Shown: positions 1 to 8,397 of the stretch, in pieces
Position numbering within the stretch: position 1 is the stretch's first letter
Layout of the letters: each line of letters begins with the position of its first letter
Assembly: GCF_900168015.1 (NCBI RefSeq)
Contig: NZ_FUYR01000002.1
Coordinates: forward strand, 764,932 to 828,931
DNA from: Daejeonella lutea
GTDB lineage: Bacteria; Bacteroidota; Bacteroidia; Sphingobacteriales; Sphingobacteriaceae
DNA: 64,000 nt
Direction: 5' to 3'
The notes under the pieces: model-generated
Seen by the model: only the letters and a program-made list of their open reading frames with translations
What the model was told of the DNA's origin: nothing
Database searches by the model: none
Program-made: the position numbers and the translations under genes

Positions 1-886
1 ACAGAAAGGCGATACCGTTGCCATTACCTGTCCTGCTAAGAGCCTTCCGGTACCCATTGACGATGCGGTAAAGCTATTAGAGTCGTGGGGATTAAAGGTT
101 GTTCTCGGCGAAACCGTATACGCATCCTGGCACCAATTTGCCGGTACAGATGAACTGCGTACAGCAGATTTCCAAAAGTTCCTTGATGATGATTCCGTGA
201 AAGCAATCTTTGCCGCACGAGGCGGATACGGAACCATTCGCATTATCGATGGTATCGATTTCTCGCGATTTGAAGATAACCCGAAATGGATCATTGGGTT
301 TAGTGATATAACAATTCTTCACAGTCACATCAATGCCGTACTAAATACTCAGAGTATTCACGGACAAATGCCTTTAACTATTCCTGACGGAACAAAAGTC
401 TCCTTGGAAACTCTGCGTAAAGCCTTATTTAATGAACCCTTCGATTATTCTTATACCAGTGCTGTCGAGAATAAAAGCGGATCAGGCTCAGGGATGCTTA
501 TTGGAGGAAATCTCACTTTACTACTGATGATGTCCGGATCTGTTTCAGAACAGGATTACAAAGACAAGATTCTTTTCCTTGAAGATGTTGGAGAATATTT
601 CTATTCGATCGACAGGATGATCCTAAGCTTTAAACGAGCGGGTATTCTTGCTGAATTAAAAGGGTTAATTATCGGCGGATTTACGGATTTGAAAGACAAT
701 GACATTCCCTTCGGACATACCGCTGAAGAAATTATCGTGAGCCACGTAAAAGAATACGACTACCCGGTTTGTTTTAATTTCCCGGCCGGCCACATTGAAG
801 ATAATAGAGCATTGATATTTGGCAGGGAAGTTACTTTAACAGTTGATGGCCCCTCAGTTTCGTTAACCTATTCAAACCAACTATAA
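1..886 (+). CDS. LD-carboxypeptidase (peptidase family S66), 5' end cut by window edge
   Basis: The open frame runs from base 2 to the stop at 884-886, so 294 codons are visible. The family is about 300 residues long, so probably only a few N-terminal residues are missing. S66 enzymes cleave the L,D bond that releases the terminal D-Ala from muropeptide tetrapeptides during cell-wall recycling; MccF-type relatives cleave other amide bonds. Visible motifs are ARGGYGTIRI in the first domain, the nucleophile-elbow serine in GFSDITIL, the glutamate in LFLEDVGE and the histidine in FPAGHIEDNRAL. Together these give the Ser-Glu-His triad of the family. No signal peptide can be judged because the start lies outside the window. 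The DoxX gene follows 16 bases downstream on the same strand. An ATG at 197 lies inside the conserved domain and is not the start. Confidence 0.93.
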   Translation, partial: QKGDTVAITCPAKSLPVPIDDAVKLLESWGLKVVLGETVYASWHQFAGTDELRTADFQKFLDDDSVKAIFAARGGYGTIRIIDGIDFSRFEDNPKWIIGFSDITILHSHINAVLNTQSIHGQMPLTIPDGTKVSLETLRKALFNEPFDYSYTSAVENKSGSGSGMLIGGNLTLLLMMSGSVSEQDYKDKILFLEDVGEYFYSIDRMILSFKRAGILAELKGLIIGGFTDLKDNDIPFGHTAEEIIVSHVKEYDYPVCFNFPAGHIEDNRALIFGREVTLTVDGPSVSLTYSNQL

Positions 887-902
887 TAACAAAAAACAAT
901 TT

Positions 903-1310
903 ATGGCCTTGTTCGCATCACTCGGTAAATACAGAAATACAGGATTATTAATCGTGCGACTCGGCCTTGGAGTTATGATGATGCTGCACGGTTACCCGAA
1001 ATTTCTGGGCGGGCCCGATAACTGGGCAGCCGTCGGAGGTTCAATGAAATACCTTGGGATCACATTTGCTCCAGAGGTTTGGGGCCTGCTCGCCGCGGCA
1101 GCTGAAACATTTGGAGGATTCCTGCTTTTGATCGGTTTAGCTTTCAGGCCTGTTTGTCTGATCTTGACCTTTACAATGCTCGTTGCAGCTGTAACTCATT
1201 TGAAAACTTCATCCGACTATATGGACGCGGCTCATGCTATTGAACTAGGATTTGTATTTTTCGGCTTAGCTTTTATCGGTCCCGGCAGATATAGTGTCGA
1301 CAAGAAGTAA
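903..1310 (+). CDS. DoxX family integral membrane protein
   Basis: This is a 135-residue hydrophobic protein with about four predicted membrane segments. It has the DoxX-family pattern: an N-terminal RLGLGVMMMLHGYPKF segment (helix 1 with GxxxxxHG), then a central AAAAETFGGFLLLIGL segment. DoxX-like proteins are small quinone-associated or redox-linked membrane proteins, but a specific role cannot be assigned here. It starts 16 bases after the LD-carboxypeptidase stop and is probably co-transcribed with it. The next gene converges from the other strand 32 bases away, and no clear hairpin terminator separates them. Confidence 0.88.
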   Translation: MALFASLGKYRNTGLLIVRLGLGVMMMLHGYPKFLGGPDNWAAVGGSMKYLGITFAPEVWGLLAAAAETFGGFLLLIGLAFRPVCLILTFTMLVAAVTHLKTSSDYMDAAHAIELGFVFFGLAFIGPGRYSVDKK

Positions 1311-1342
1311 TTCGTAAATCAGCGAAGAAAACTTTGAGCAAT

Positions 1343-2365
1343 TTACTTGTTCACTGCGTTTTTAGTTACAAAATCAGGGATTCTCGACTTGGGCTCTCCG
1401 AAGTAGTGAAATTGCTCAGCCCATTCAAGACCGTACTTTTTACCAACTTCCTTGTCGGAAGGAACTGCCCTGTGATATTCGGAGTCTATGTCTAACACGA
1501 AATTTTTAACAAAGCTGGCATTTGCCGTGTCATCACTGTCGCCCAGAATTGGCAAAGACTTCCCCTGGTCGGCAAGGCTTTTCCGCAATCTTGCTCCCGC
1601 ATCTCCGCCCGGACCCTGGGTTTTTATTACCACATTGCTCTCCACCTTTTTATCGATGTACTTGCTAATATCTACAACCCGGTTAACTAACTGCGGCCCA
1701 CGAGCAAAATAATACCGTTCCTGAACAGCATGTGGTTTTACAACTTCAAAGTGCTCGGGGTAGTCGAGGCTTCCAGCCATCCAGCGCGCCGCTTCCACCG
1801 CTTTCGCCGTCACATAATGATCAGGATTTTCTTCATAATGACCCCATGGATCATAACAAATTACTGTGTCTACTTTCAGTAAACGGAAAAGAAAAATAAG
1901 CCTTCCTTTGATCTCCTGAATATTGTATTCATCCATACGATGATTGCGGTAATGCAGATCGTAAACCTTAGAAATTCCGAGAACTTTGGCGGTTGCCTCC
2001 GTATCATTTTCATTATTAAGAACACGTTCACCAAGGGTTTTACCTCTTCCGGCAACATCATCATTGGATGTCCTGATCATATAGGCGGTATAACCCTCAT
2101 CAACAAGCTTCGCTACGGTGCCGGCGGCGAATAGGGCAATATCATCGCAATGAGGCTGAATTACTGCAAGTACTTTTCCCTTGTGTGGCTGACCAGATAC
2201 TGGTCTTTCAATAACTACAGGATCATTCTCAGGGGGAAAGTGCGCTATTGGATTTTCCTTGATTCCAGTTTCAGACGCAGCAGCATCCTGCGCGATGATT
2301 GAATATGCTGCAGGTAAAACAGCACCGGCTACTATTCCCTTGCTGATGAATTTTCTTCTTTCCAT
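1343..2365 (-). CDS. PIG-L/LmbE family deacetylase, Tat-type signal
   Basis: A 340-residue zinc-dependent N-acetyl hydrolase of the LmbE/PIG-L fold. The N-terminus MERRKFISKGIVAGAVLPAA has the charged and hydrophobic pattern of a Tat or Bacteroidota substrate-type signal, so the enzyme is probably periplasmic. The metal and catalytic motif is PHCDD at residues 71-75, where the family usually has HPDDE: the histidine and both aspartates are kept, but the proline is cysteine and the glutamate is isoleucine. The third metal-ligand region is DHYVTAKAVEAA. Family members remove acetyl groups from N-acetylglucosaminyl substrates; the substrate here is unknown. It stands alone, transcribed towards the DoxX gene. 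A second, much larger PIG-L protein lies at 56-58.7 kb. Confidence 0.88.
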   Translation of the reverse strand: MERRKFISKGIVAGAVLPAAYSIIAQDAAASETGIKENPIAHFPPENDPVVIERPVSGQPHKGKVLAVIQPHCDDIALFAAGTVAKLVDEGYTAYMIRTSNDDVAGRGKTLGERVLNNENDTEATAKVLGISKVYDLHYRNHRMDEYNIQEIKGRLIFLFRLLKVDTVICYDPWGHYEENPDHYVTAKAVEAARWMAGSLDYPEHFEVVKPHAVQERYYFARGPQLVNRVVDISKYIDKKVESNVVIKTQGPGGDAGARLRKSLADQGKSLPILGDSDDTANASFVKNFVLDIDSEYHRAVPSDKEVGKKYGLEWAEQFHYFGEPKSRIPDFVTKNAVNK

Positions 2366-2502
2366 GACAGGTTAATTTGCGATGAAGCTTGCATGACCAA
2401 ATTTAATTGTTGTTTGAGCGATAAGGTCATTCATGTTTCTAACCCTAATATAATCCATTTCATTAAATAAATCGGGTACGTTACCAGTATAAGGCAATAA
2501 AA

Positions 2503-2525
2503 AAGCCTCACGATTTGTGAGGCTT
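2503..2525 (-). terminator. Rho-independent terminator after the TonB receptor gene
   Basis: A 9-bp perfect stem (AAGCCTCAC pairing with GTGAGGCTT) has a five-base loop. On the minus strand it is followed at once by a run of six T residues (plus-strand A run around 2498-2503). It begins 9 bases past the stop of the gene ending at 2534, which is the expected geometry for termination of that transcript. Confidence 0.85.
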
Positions 2526-2533
2526 ATATTTTG

Positions 2534-5449
2534 TTAAAAGTTGTTGTTATTCATTCCGGGGCCACCTCCACCTTCGCGTCGCATTCCACCGCCTTCACCC
2601 GGCCGTCTTTCTCCACCCTGTCCAGGTCCGCGGAAATCAGGCCCATTTTGCTGCTGAGGTTGTCTGCCGCTGAACTTCTGCAATCTCATGGTAAACGTCA
2701 GCATAAAATATCGCGATAAGCGGTTGCTTTGACTATCAGTAATTGTATTTCCAAGTACCTGCCTGGAAACGCTGGTGTTTTCATCCAGAAGGTCAAATGC
2801 CTGGAAGCGGAGTGTTGCGCTCTTGTCTTTCAAAAATTGTTTTTCCAGATATGTATTGATGATGAAAGGATTTACTGCAAGTGAACTGCTGTAGCCATCA
2901 TTAATAGTTTTACTCAGATCTGTCCCGAACAAGAGGGTTTTAAGGAAGTATACCCTGCTATTAAAGTTGAACGAATAGGTTGATACTTTGGTGTTGTTAT
3001 TAGTTATCGCGTCGTTCGTATTGGTGTTGAAGCTATATCTAAAACCCGGGTTGAATTCAAGATTCCTGTTCGGATTTATCTGCATGTTCAGGCCCTGTGA
3101 AAGGATCCAGTTCTTACCACGGTTTTTGATATTATCCGTAAAAGAGATGTTATTGATATAGTTCGCCGAACCATTAAATGAAAATACATATTTCTTCTCT
3201 TTAAATGGCTTTGAGTAATTGTAGAATGCATTTGCAGTGTAATAACCGTCTGTGTTCAGGTAACGGGTTTCCTGCACCAGACCAACGCCAGACACGTCCG
3301 AGCGGACGATATTCGATACGATCTTATTTTCAGTGTAATTACCTGCTATGTTGAAGAACAAAACATCGCCTGAAGCGAAGTTAAAATTGTTGTAACGGAA
3401 GTTCAGGATATGAGTGAATTCAGCATTCAGGTCCGGGTTACCATAAACCGGGAACTGCGGATTAGTAACATCTGGTATCGGCTGCAATTGTATGTAGGTA
3501 GGCTCATTTGCCCGGCCGAAGTAGTTGGCATTAATCGCCCGCGTTCTTGAAAAGTTATATGAATAACGTGCTGATGGGATAAGATTAAATCCAGTATTGC
3601 GGTACGGAGTAGTTACACCCAGCACAACCGAATTACCCTCCAGTACATTTGGCTGCGCGCTTAGACCAAATGAGTAATTGTATCGCTGTTGATTTACGCG
3701 GAAGTTGACGCCAAATCTATTAGTGCTGAATGAGTAATTATAATCATTACTCAAATTCAAATTAGGAGTTGATACACCCGATGACGTGACATCGAAAGTC
3801 TCTCTCTCATTTCTGTAATTTGTAGTGCTGTGATTATAATTGAATTCTAAACCGGAGAACTTACCCAAAGGTTCGATGTAGGACAAGTTTGCACTTACAT
3901 TCGAGCTTTTATTTTCGTCATACAGATCCTGATTACGGTACACATTCGTGTTTCCGCTTACAGCATAATTTATGTATTCGGTGAGCTGGTCGTCCTGCTG
4001 TTTTGTTTGGGAGTTATTGGCGTTAACGAATAGGGAGATATTACGCCCTCGTTTCTCGAACCGGTGATTGAGTAATAAGTTAGCTCCGAAATTAGGACTC
4101 TTGGATGCGGTGTTATAAATAGTTGTTCCGTCGGATGTCCTGGTGTTGTTGAGGGTCTGGATATAGTTCGAATTTCCAGCGTCTTCACTTTTGCTATAGC
4201 TGAATGAAGGTGAGAATTTAATGAAATTAACCGTATCGGGTTTATACTCAAGATTCCAGCTAAGCCTGTGGTTTTCATTGATCACATTCTTCGCAGATAG
4301 CTGATCCATGATAATTAAGCTCGACTGGAAGTTATTTTGCTGGAACTGATCACTTAAAACGTTGTTGTCTCTGTTTGAATAACTGTAGTTACCATATGAA
4401 CTCAGTTTGGTTCCATAATCCTTACGGTAGTTTAACCCGACAGAGCCTACAGAGGTGATCCCATCACCACCGCTAAAGCCACCGCCACCTCCCTGGAAGC
4501 CGCCACCACCGCCGCCACCACCTTGAAAACGCTGGCCACCACCGCCGCCACCGCCGACTTGCTGCACTCTGGCACCGCCTCCGCCACCGCTAAAGCCACC
4601 GCCTCCGCCACCAAAATTGAAAACATTGCTGTTCGTATTGTTCAGGTTTCCTATAAAAGAAAACTGCTCTGAATTGTTATAAGTATTGGCCGTAAGATTT
4701 GCCTGGTATCTTTCCTTGTCTCCTCCGCCCACAGTGCCACGCGCAAAATAGCCCTTATTCTTGTCAGCCCTGATTGTAAAGTTCAGGATCTTCTCCGGAT
4801 CGCCATTTCTGATACCTGTAAGGTTGGCCTGATCACCATAATCATCAATGATCTGTGCCGACTCAAGCATATCCGCCGGAAGCTGTTGCGTAGCTGTCTT
4901 AACATCCCCGCCGAAGAAATCCTTTCCATTGATCCTGACACGGGTAACCTGTTTACCTTGTGCAGATACATTACCGTCTTTATCGACCTCAACACCCGGA
5001 AGCTTCTTCAACAAATCTTCTGCGAGAGCATTCTCCCTAAGCGGATAATCAGCAGCACGATACACTACAGTATCCTCTTTGATAGTCACCCCTGGGGTAC
5101 CCGAGATGACGACTTCATTAAGCATTCTGTTTTGAGACTTTAAAACGAAGGGCTCAAGCTCGATAGGAGTGTCTCCGTCTTTATATAGAAACCTTTTATT
5201 AAGTGTTTGATATCCCAAACTGCTTATCGTAATAAGAAAGGTTGATGATTTTACTCCTTTAAGAGTGAAGGCTCCATCGATGTCAGTTCTGGTGAAAACT
5301 GTATCTGTACCAACAATGTACTTCACCGTTGCTGCTATGATACTTGTACCTGTAGAGTCTTTTACTACCCCCTTTACATCGCGGCTTGTTTGTGCAAATG
5401 CCGCATAGTTCATCAATACGATAGCTAGTAGTAGTAAAATTCTTTTCAT
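2534..5449 (-). CDS. Outer-membrane TonB-dependent receptor-like barrel with polyglycine segments
   Basis: A 971-residue protein with signal peptide MKRILLLLAIVLMNYAAFAQ. A CarboxypepD_reg beta-sandwich covers about residues 24-105, a TonB plug about 106-228 (VVISGTPGVTIKEDTVVYRA, then NALAEDLLKKLPGVEVDKDG), and a long beta-barrel the remainder (outer_membrane_beta-barrel type 3 pattern). Two low-complexity regions stand out: residues 279-330 are almost entirely glycine blocks broken by F, S, Q and R, and the last 45 residues are rich in G, P, R, Q and N. The glycine segment lies between early barrel strands, so it could form a surface loop; this is inference. It starts 29 bases after the CBM9-like gene at 5479-6255, which implies an operon. 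No SusD-type partner is present, so this is not a classical Sus pair. Substrate unknown. Confidence 0.9.
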   Translation of the reverse strand: MKRILLLLAIVLMNYAAFAQTSRDVKGVVKDSTGTSIIAATVKYIVGTDTVFTRTDIDGAFTLKGVKSSTFLITISSLGYQTLNKRFLYKDGDTPIELEPFVLKSQNRMLNEVVISGTPGVTIKEDTVVYRAADYPLRENALAEDLLKKLPGVEVDKDGNVSAQGKQVTRVRINGKDFFGGDVKTATQQLPADMLESAQIIDDYGDQANLTGIRNGDPEKILNFTIRADKNKGYFARGTVGGGDKERYQANLTANTYNNSEQFSFIGNLNNTNSNVFNFGGGGGGFSGGGGGARVQQVGGGGGGGQRFQGGGGGGGGFQGGGGGFSGGDGITSVGSVGLNYRKDYGTKLSSYGNYSYSNRDNNVLSDQFQQNNFQSSLIIMDQLSAKNVINENHRLSWNLEYKPDTVNFIKFSPSFSYSKSEDAGNSNYIQTLNNTRTSDGTTIYNTASKSPNFGANLLLNHRFEKRGRNISLFVNANNSQTKQQDDQLTEYINYAVSGNTNVYRNQDLYDENKSSNVSANLSYIEPLGKFSGLEFNYNHSTTNYRNERETFDVTSSGVSTPNLNLSNDYNYSFSTNRFGVNFRVNQQRYNYSFGLSAQPNVLEGNSVVLGVTTPYRNTGFNLIPSARYSYNFSRTRAINANYFGRANEPTYIQLQPIPDVTNPQFPVYGNPDLNAEFTHILNFRYNNFNFASGDVLFFNIAGNYTENKIVSNIVRSDVSGVGLVQETRYLNTDGYYTANAFYNYSKPFKEKKYVFSFNGSANYINNISFTDNIKNRGKNWILSQGLNMQINPNRNLEFNPGFRYSFNTNTNDAITNNNTKVSTYSFNFNSRVYFLKTLLFGTDLSKTINDGYSSSLAVNPFIINTYLEKQFLKDKSATLRFQAFDLLDENTSVSRQVLGNTITDSQSNRLSRYFMLTFTMRLQKFSGRQPQQQNGPDFRGPGQGGERRPGEGGGMRREGGGGPGMNNNNF

Positions 5450-5478
5450 TTGATCTTGTGTTACTTCGATAGTGATTG

Positions 5479-6255
5479 TTATTGTTTAGTTGCAAGCCTG
5501 CTACGGATATAAAACTCAGTGCTTGTTAAAAGTTTATTCATTGCGCTGTTGCGGGGAGGAAATTGTCCCCCGTACATCCCGCCCATTGGTTGACGCTGGG
5601 CAGTTTGTCTCTGGTTCATATTAACAGATGCCCCCTGCAGTCCATTAACCTTGATACTGTAGGTCACTTCACCCGCATTAGCCGTGCTCAGATTAAGCAA
5701 GCTTAAGGGTATAATGATCTCCTGGATAAGATTATTGTTTTTGTCAAATCCTGCAGCTGCCCGAATTCCATAGGTGTTCTGAAGTGATATACCCCCGTCG
5801 ATAATTTCTTTAAAGCCGGCAACTTTTATGTCTTTTATCCTGGAAAGGATCTGTTTTTGCATCTCTTCAACTTCAGGCTGATCCTTTGTATTGCGGCTTT
5901 TCCCAGGAGTACGGTCGAGTACAGGAAAAATAACGGTTGCCGGATCCTTCTTCTTGCCCTCAATATTTGCGGAAAAACTTATTCCTCCTGCGAGGATCTT
6001 GGTAAGATCTTGTTTGGAAGCACTCCTCAGAGCGAGATATACGTTCTTATCATCATTAGCGAGGCTGTAGTAGAGATTTGTAGCCTCGTTAAACATGGTC
6101 AGGCTGTCAGGCCAGTCACTTAAGGAACCATCAGCAACAACCACATTGTTTGCCCACCTCGTATTAATCATTTCTGCTTTTTTCTGAGAAAAAGCGCCTG
6201 ATAAATTGACTAAAACAACACCAATAATTAATACAATATTTTTTACTCTGATCAT
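5479..6255 (-). CDS. Secreted protein with CBM9/DOMON-like N-terminal domain
   Basis: A 258-residue protein with signal peptide MIRVKNIVLIIGVVLVNLSG. Residues about 35-80 contain VVADGSLSDWPDSLTMFNEA followed by LYYSLANDDKNVYLALRS. This DGxLxDWxD ... LYY..AND..nLYL pattern is typical of carbohydrate-binding-module-9-like or DOMON-like beta-sandwich domains. No catalytic motif was seen. The C-terminal part is rich in Q, G, M and R (QRQTAQRQPMGGMYGGQ), an echo of the low-complexity tail of the receptor encoded 29 bases downstream. The two genes are probably co-transcribed from the promoter candidate near 6385. The ligand is not deducible and the domain call rests on pattern recognition only. 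Confidence 0.72.
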   Translation of the reverse strand: MIRVKNIVLIIGVVLVNLSGAFSQKKAEMINTRWANNVVVADGSLSDWPDSLTMFNEATNLYYSLANDDKNVYLALRSASKQDLTKILAGGISFSANIEGKKKDPATVIFPVLDRTPGKSRNTKDQPEVEEMQKQILSRIKDIKVAGFKEIIDGGISLQNTYGIRAAAGFDKNNNLIQEIIIPLSLLNLSTANAGEVTYSIKVNGLQGASVNMNQRQTAQRQPMGGMYGGQFPPRNSAMNKLLTSTEFYIRSRLATKQ

Positions 6256-6382
6256 TTCTTAACTGTTTAGACTATTAAAATAGATAAAGGTTTAACCCAC
6301 CGCATGATGATTTCTCTCCTAATTCACATACGTGATTTAAGTCCATTCAAATCAGGAACGGTTTAAATTCTTAAAAAGCGTG

Positions 6383-6390
6383 CAAATATA
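6383..6390 (-). promoter_or_regulatory. Candidate Bacteroidota -7 promoter box
   Basis: The minus strand reads TATATTTG, a perfect match to the TAnnTTTG -7 consensus of Bacteroidota sigma factors. It lies about 128 bases upstream of the start of the gene at 5479-6255. No convincing -33 TTTG was found at the usual spacing, so this is only a candidate. Confidence 0.4.
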
Positions 6391-6454
6391 GACAAACAGT
6401 CTGACGACTTACAGGAAAAATAACACTTAGGGATAAGCTATATACTATTGATAA

Positions 6455-7708
6455 TCAGCTTTCTTCTTCCCAAAGTAAAGCCAGGTTGATAATGGTTTCA
6501 ACGGCTTTTTGCATGTCCTGAACTGACACCCATTCTTGTTTTCCGTGGAATGCATGTTCACCTGCAAAAATATTCGGGCAGGGCAGCCCCATAAAAGACA
6601 GGCGCGATCCATCTGTACCACCTCTGATACTCTGTAACTTTGCTTTTAAACCGCTTCGTTCAATTGCTTTTATACCCAGTTCAAGCAGCTTGGGATGCTG
6701 ATCAACAATCTCTTTCATGTTCCTGTACTGCTCTTCAACGATAAGCTGATAAGTTGAATTAGGATATTCTTCTAATACTTCCTGCACAATAACGTCGAGT
6801 ATACGCTCATGGCTCCGAAGTGCTACGCTGGTGAAGTCACGGATAATAAATTCTACCGTCGCCTGTTCGACCGAACCTGAAATTGACACCGGGTGGATGA
6901 AACCATCTTTATCCGCAGTGCTTTCAGGTGACAGCTTTTCTTTAGGCAGGCAGGCTACAATTTGTGAAGCTATCTTGATGGCACTTTCCATTTTACCCTT
7001 AGCGAATCCCGGATGACTGCTAACACCATTAATTATAAGCTTGATACCATCTGCAGAAAAGGTTTCATTTTCGATAGAACCAGCGGTTTCACCATCTACC
7101 GTATAAGCAAAGTCAGCGTTTAACTTTTCAAGATCTGCTTTGTCTACGCCCCGTCCAATCTCTTCATCCGGTGTAAAAAGTATCTTTATCGTACCATGTT
7201 TATATTCCGGGTGAGACATCAGGAAGTTTGCTGCATCCATTATCTCTGCCAGCCCTGCTTTGTTGTCTGCCCCTAACAAAGTAGTGCCACTAGCTGTGAT
7301 GATGTCGTTACCTATCTGATCCCTCAGGTCCGGATGATCTTTCATTCTAAGAACCTGAGTAGTATCATCCGGAAGAATAATATCCTCTCCCTGGTAATTC
7401 TTGTGTATAATTGCTTTGACATTTTCTCCACTGCAATCAGGAGAAGTATCCATATGCGAACAAAAACAAATCACAGGAACAGCCTTGGATGTGTTTGAAG
7501 GGATTGTAGCATACACATAACCGTTGGCATCATAATGGGCATCTGAAACTCCCATTTCCAGAAGTTCAGCCACAAGAAGTTCTGCCAGATCTTTCTGTTT
7601 TGCTGTCGACGGGCAAGTTGTTGACCCGGGGTCAGATTGTGTATCTATAGCAGTATATCTAATGAAGCGTTCAACTACTGTATAGCTTATATTTTCAGAG
7701 ACACTCAT
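6455..7708 (-). CDS. pepT: Peptidase T (tripeptide aminopeptidase, M20B)
   Basis: A 417-residue cytosolic dinuclear zinc exopeptidase that removes N-terminal residues from tripeptides; the length is typical of PepT. Metal-site motifs are in order: CFCSHMDTSP (His85, Asp87), LLGADNKAGLAEIM (bridging Asp), FTPDEEIGRG (catalytic Glu pair), TVDGETAGSIENETFSAD (family signature with ligand Asp) and AGEHAFHGKQEWV (terminal ligand His). RGGTDGSRLSFMGLPCPN is also diagnostic. No signal peptide. It is divergent from the gene starting at 7788, with 79 bases between the starts. It fits the peptide-scavenging theme of the window. Confidence 0.97.
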   Translation of the reverse strand: MSVSENISYTVVERFIRYTAIDTQSDPGSTTCPSTAKQKDLAELLVAELLEMGVSDAHYDANGYVYATIPSNTSKAVPVICFCSHMDTSPDCSGENVKAIIHKNYQGEDIILPDDTTQVLRMKDHPDLRDQIGNDIITASGTTLLGADNKAGLAEIMDAANFLMSHPEYKHGTIKILFTPDEEIGRGVDKADLEKLNADFAYTVDGETAGSIENETFSADGIKLIINGVSSHPGFAKGKMESAIKIASQIVACLPKEKLSPESTADKDGFIHPVSISGSVEQATVEFIIRDFTSVALRSHERILDVIVQEVLEEYPNSTYQLIVEEQYRNMKEIVDQHPKLLELGIKAIERSGLKAKLQSIRGGTDGSRLSFMGLPCPNIFAGEHAFHGKQEWVSVQDMQKAVETIINLALLWEEES

Positions 7709-7787
7709 TTTTAACTAATTTTAGATCCTGTACAAATTTAACCAATTGTATCACCGCTTCGGCAAAATCGTTATATTATTCAATCCT

Positions 7788-8132
7788 ATGAACATTGAAA
7801 CCCTGCGCGAATATTGCCTGTCAAAAAATCATGTATCAGAGTCATTCCCTTTCGGGGAGGAGACATTGGTATTTAAGGTAATGGACAAGATATTCCTGCT
7901 GGCAGGACTCGAGAATCCTGATCGTTTTAATGTTAAATGTGATCCGGAGAGAGCTGTTTCACTCAGGGAGGAGTATGAGGAGGTGCAGCCCGGCTACCAT
8001 ATGAACAAAACCCACTGGAACACGGTTTTTATGAATGGAAACTTGAGCGATTCTCAATTGAAGGAGATGATTGATCATTCGTACGATCTCATCGTGAAAA
8101 GCCTTCCGAAAAGTAAACAACAATTATTCTGA
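7788..8132 (+). CDS. MmcQ/YjbR family protein
   Basis: The ATG at 7788 gives 114 residues beginning MNIETLREYCLSKNHVSESF. An upstream TTG at 7746 would add 14 residues lacking family character and was not chosen. The YjbR fold (double-wing DNA-binding-like) is indicated by FPFGEETLVFKV, KIFLLAGL and the C-terminal block PGYHMNKTHWNTVFMNG. Family members are small soluble proteins, often annotated as DNA-binding, without a clear biochemical role. It begins a compact plus-strand cluster with only one base between it and the pterin dehydratase gene. Confidence 0.9.
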   Translation: MNIETLREYCLSKNHVSESFPFGEETLVFKVMDKIFLLAGLENPDRFNVKCDPERAVSLREEYEEVQPGYHMNKTHWNTVFMNGNLSDSQLKEMIDHSYDLIVKSLPKSKQQLF

Positions 8133-8133
8133 T

Positions 8134-8385
8134 ATGAGCTGGAAGGAAAAAATAGACTCCGAAACAAAAGCGGAAACACTAAGCAAAGACTTTAAGTTTA
8201 AAGATTTCATAGCTGCATGGGCCTTTATGAATAAAGTTGCATTACTTGCTGAGGAAATGGATCATCATCCCGATTGGAGCAATTCCTACAACAAGGTGAG
8301 CATTAGTTTAAGCACGCACAGTGCCGGGGATAAGATTACGGATAAGGATAGAAAGCTTGCAGAGCAAATTGATGCATTGACATAG
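8134..8385 (+). CDS. 4a-hydroxytetrahydrobiopterin dehydratase (pterin-4a-carbinolamine dehydratase)
   Basis: An 83-residue cytosolic enzyme that dehydrates 4a-hydroxytetrahydropterin, regenerating the cofactor of aromatic amino-acid hydroxylases. The active-site pattern is present complete: DHHP, then DWSNS, Tyr, nine residues, THSAG and a following Asp. This matches the family signature of HHP, an aromatic, His and Asp at the expected spacings. The length is slightly short but normal for bacterial PhhB-like proteins. It lies one base after the YjbR stop and 12 bases before the M14 peptidase start. No phenylalanine hydroxylase is nearby, so its partner, if any, is elsewhere. Confidence 0.95.
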   Translation: MSWKEKIDSETKAETLSKDFKFKDFIAAWAFMNKVALLAEEMDHHPDWSNSYNKVSISLSTHSAGDKITDKDRKLAEQIDALT

Positions 8386-8397
8386 CGGGAATCATTG

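Noticed and set aside
3970-4278. 102-residue frame within the TonB receptor region
   Set aside because: Same-strand alternative frame inside a receptor with clear domain order; a shadow of low-complexity and barrel coding.
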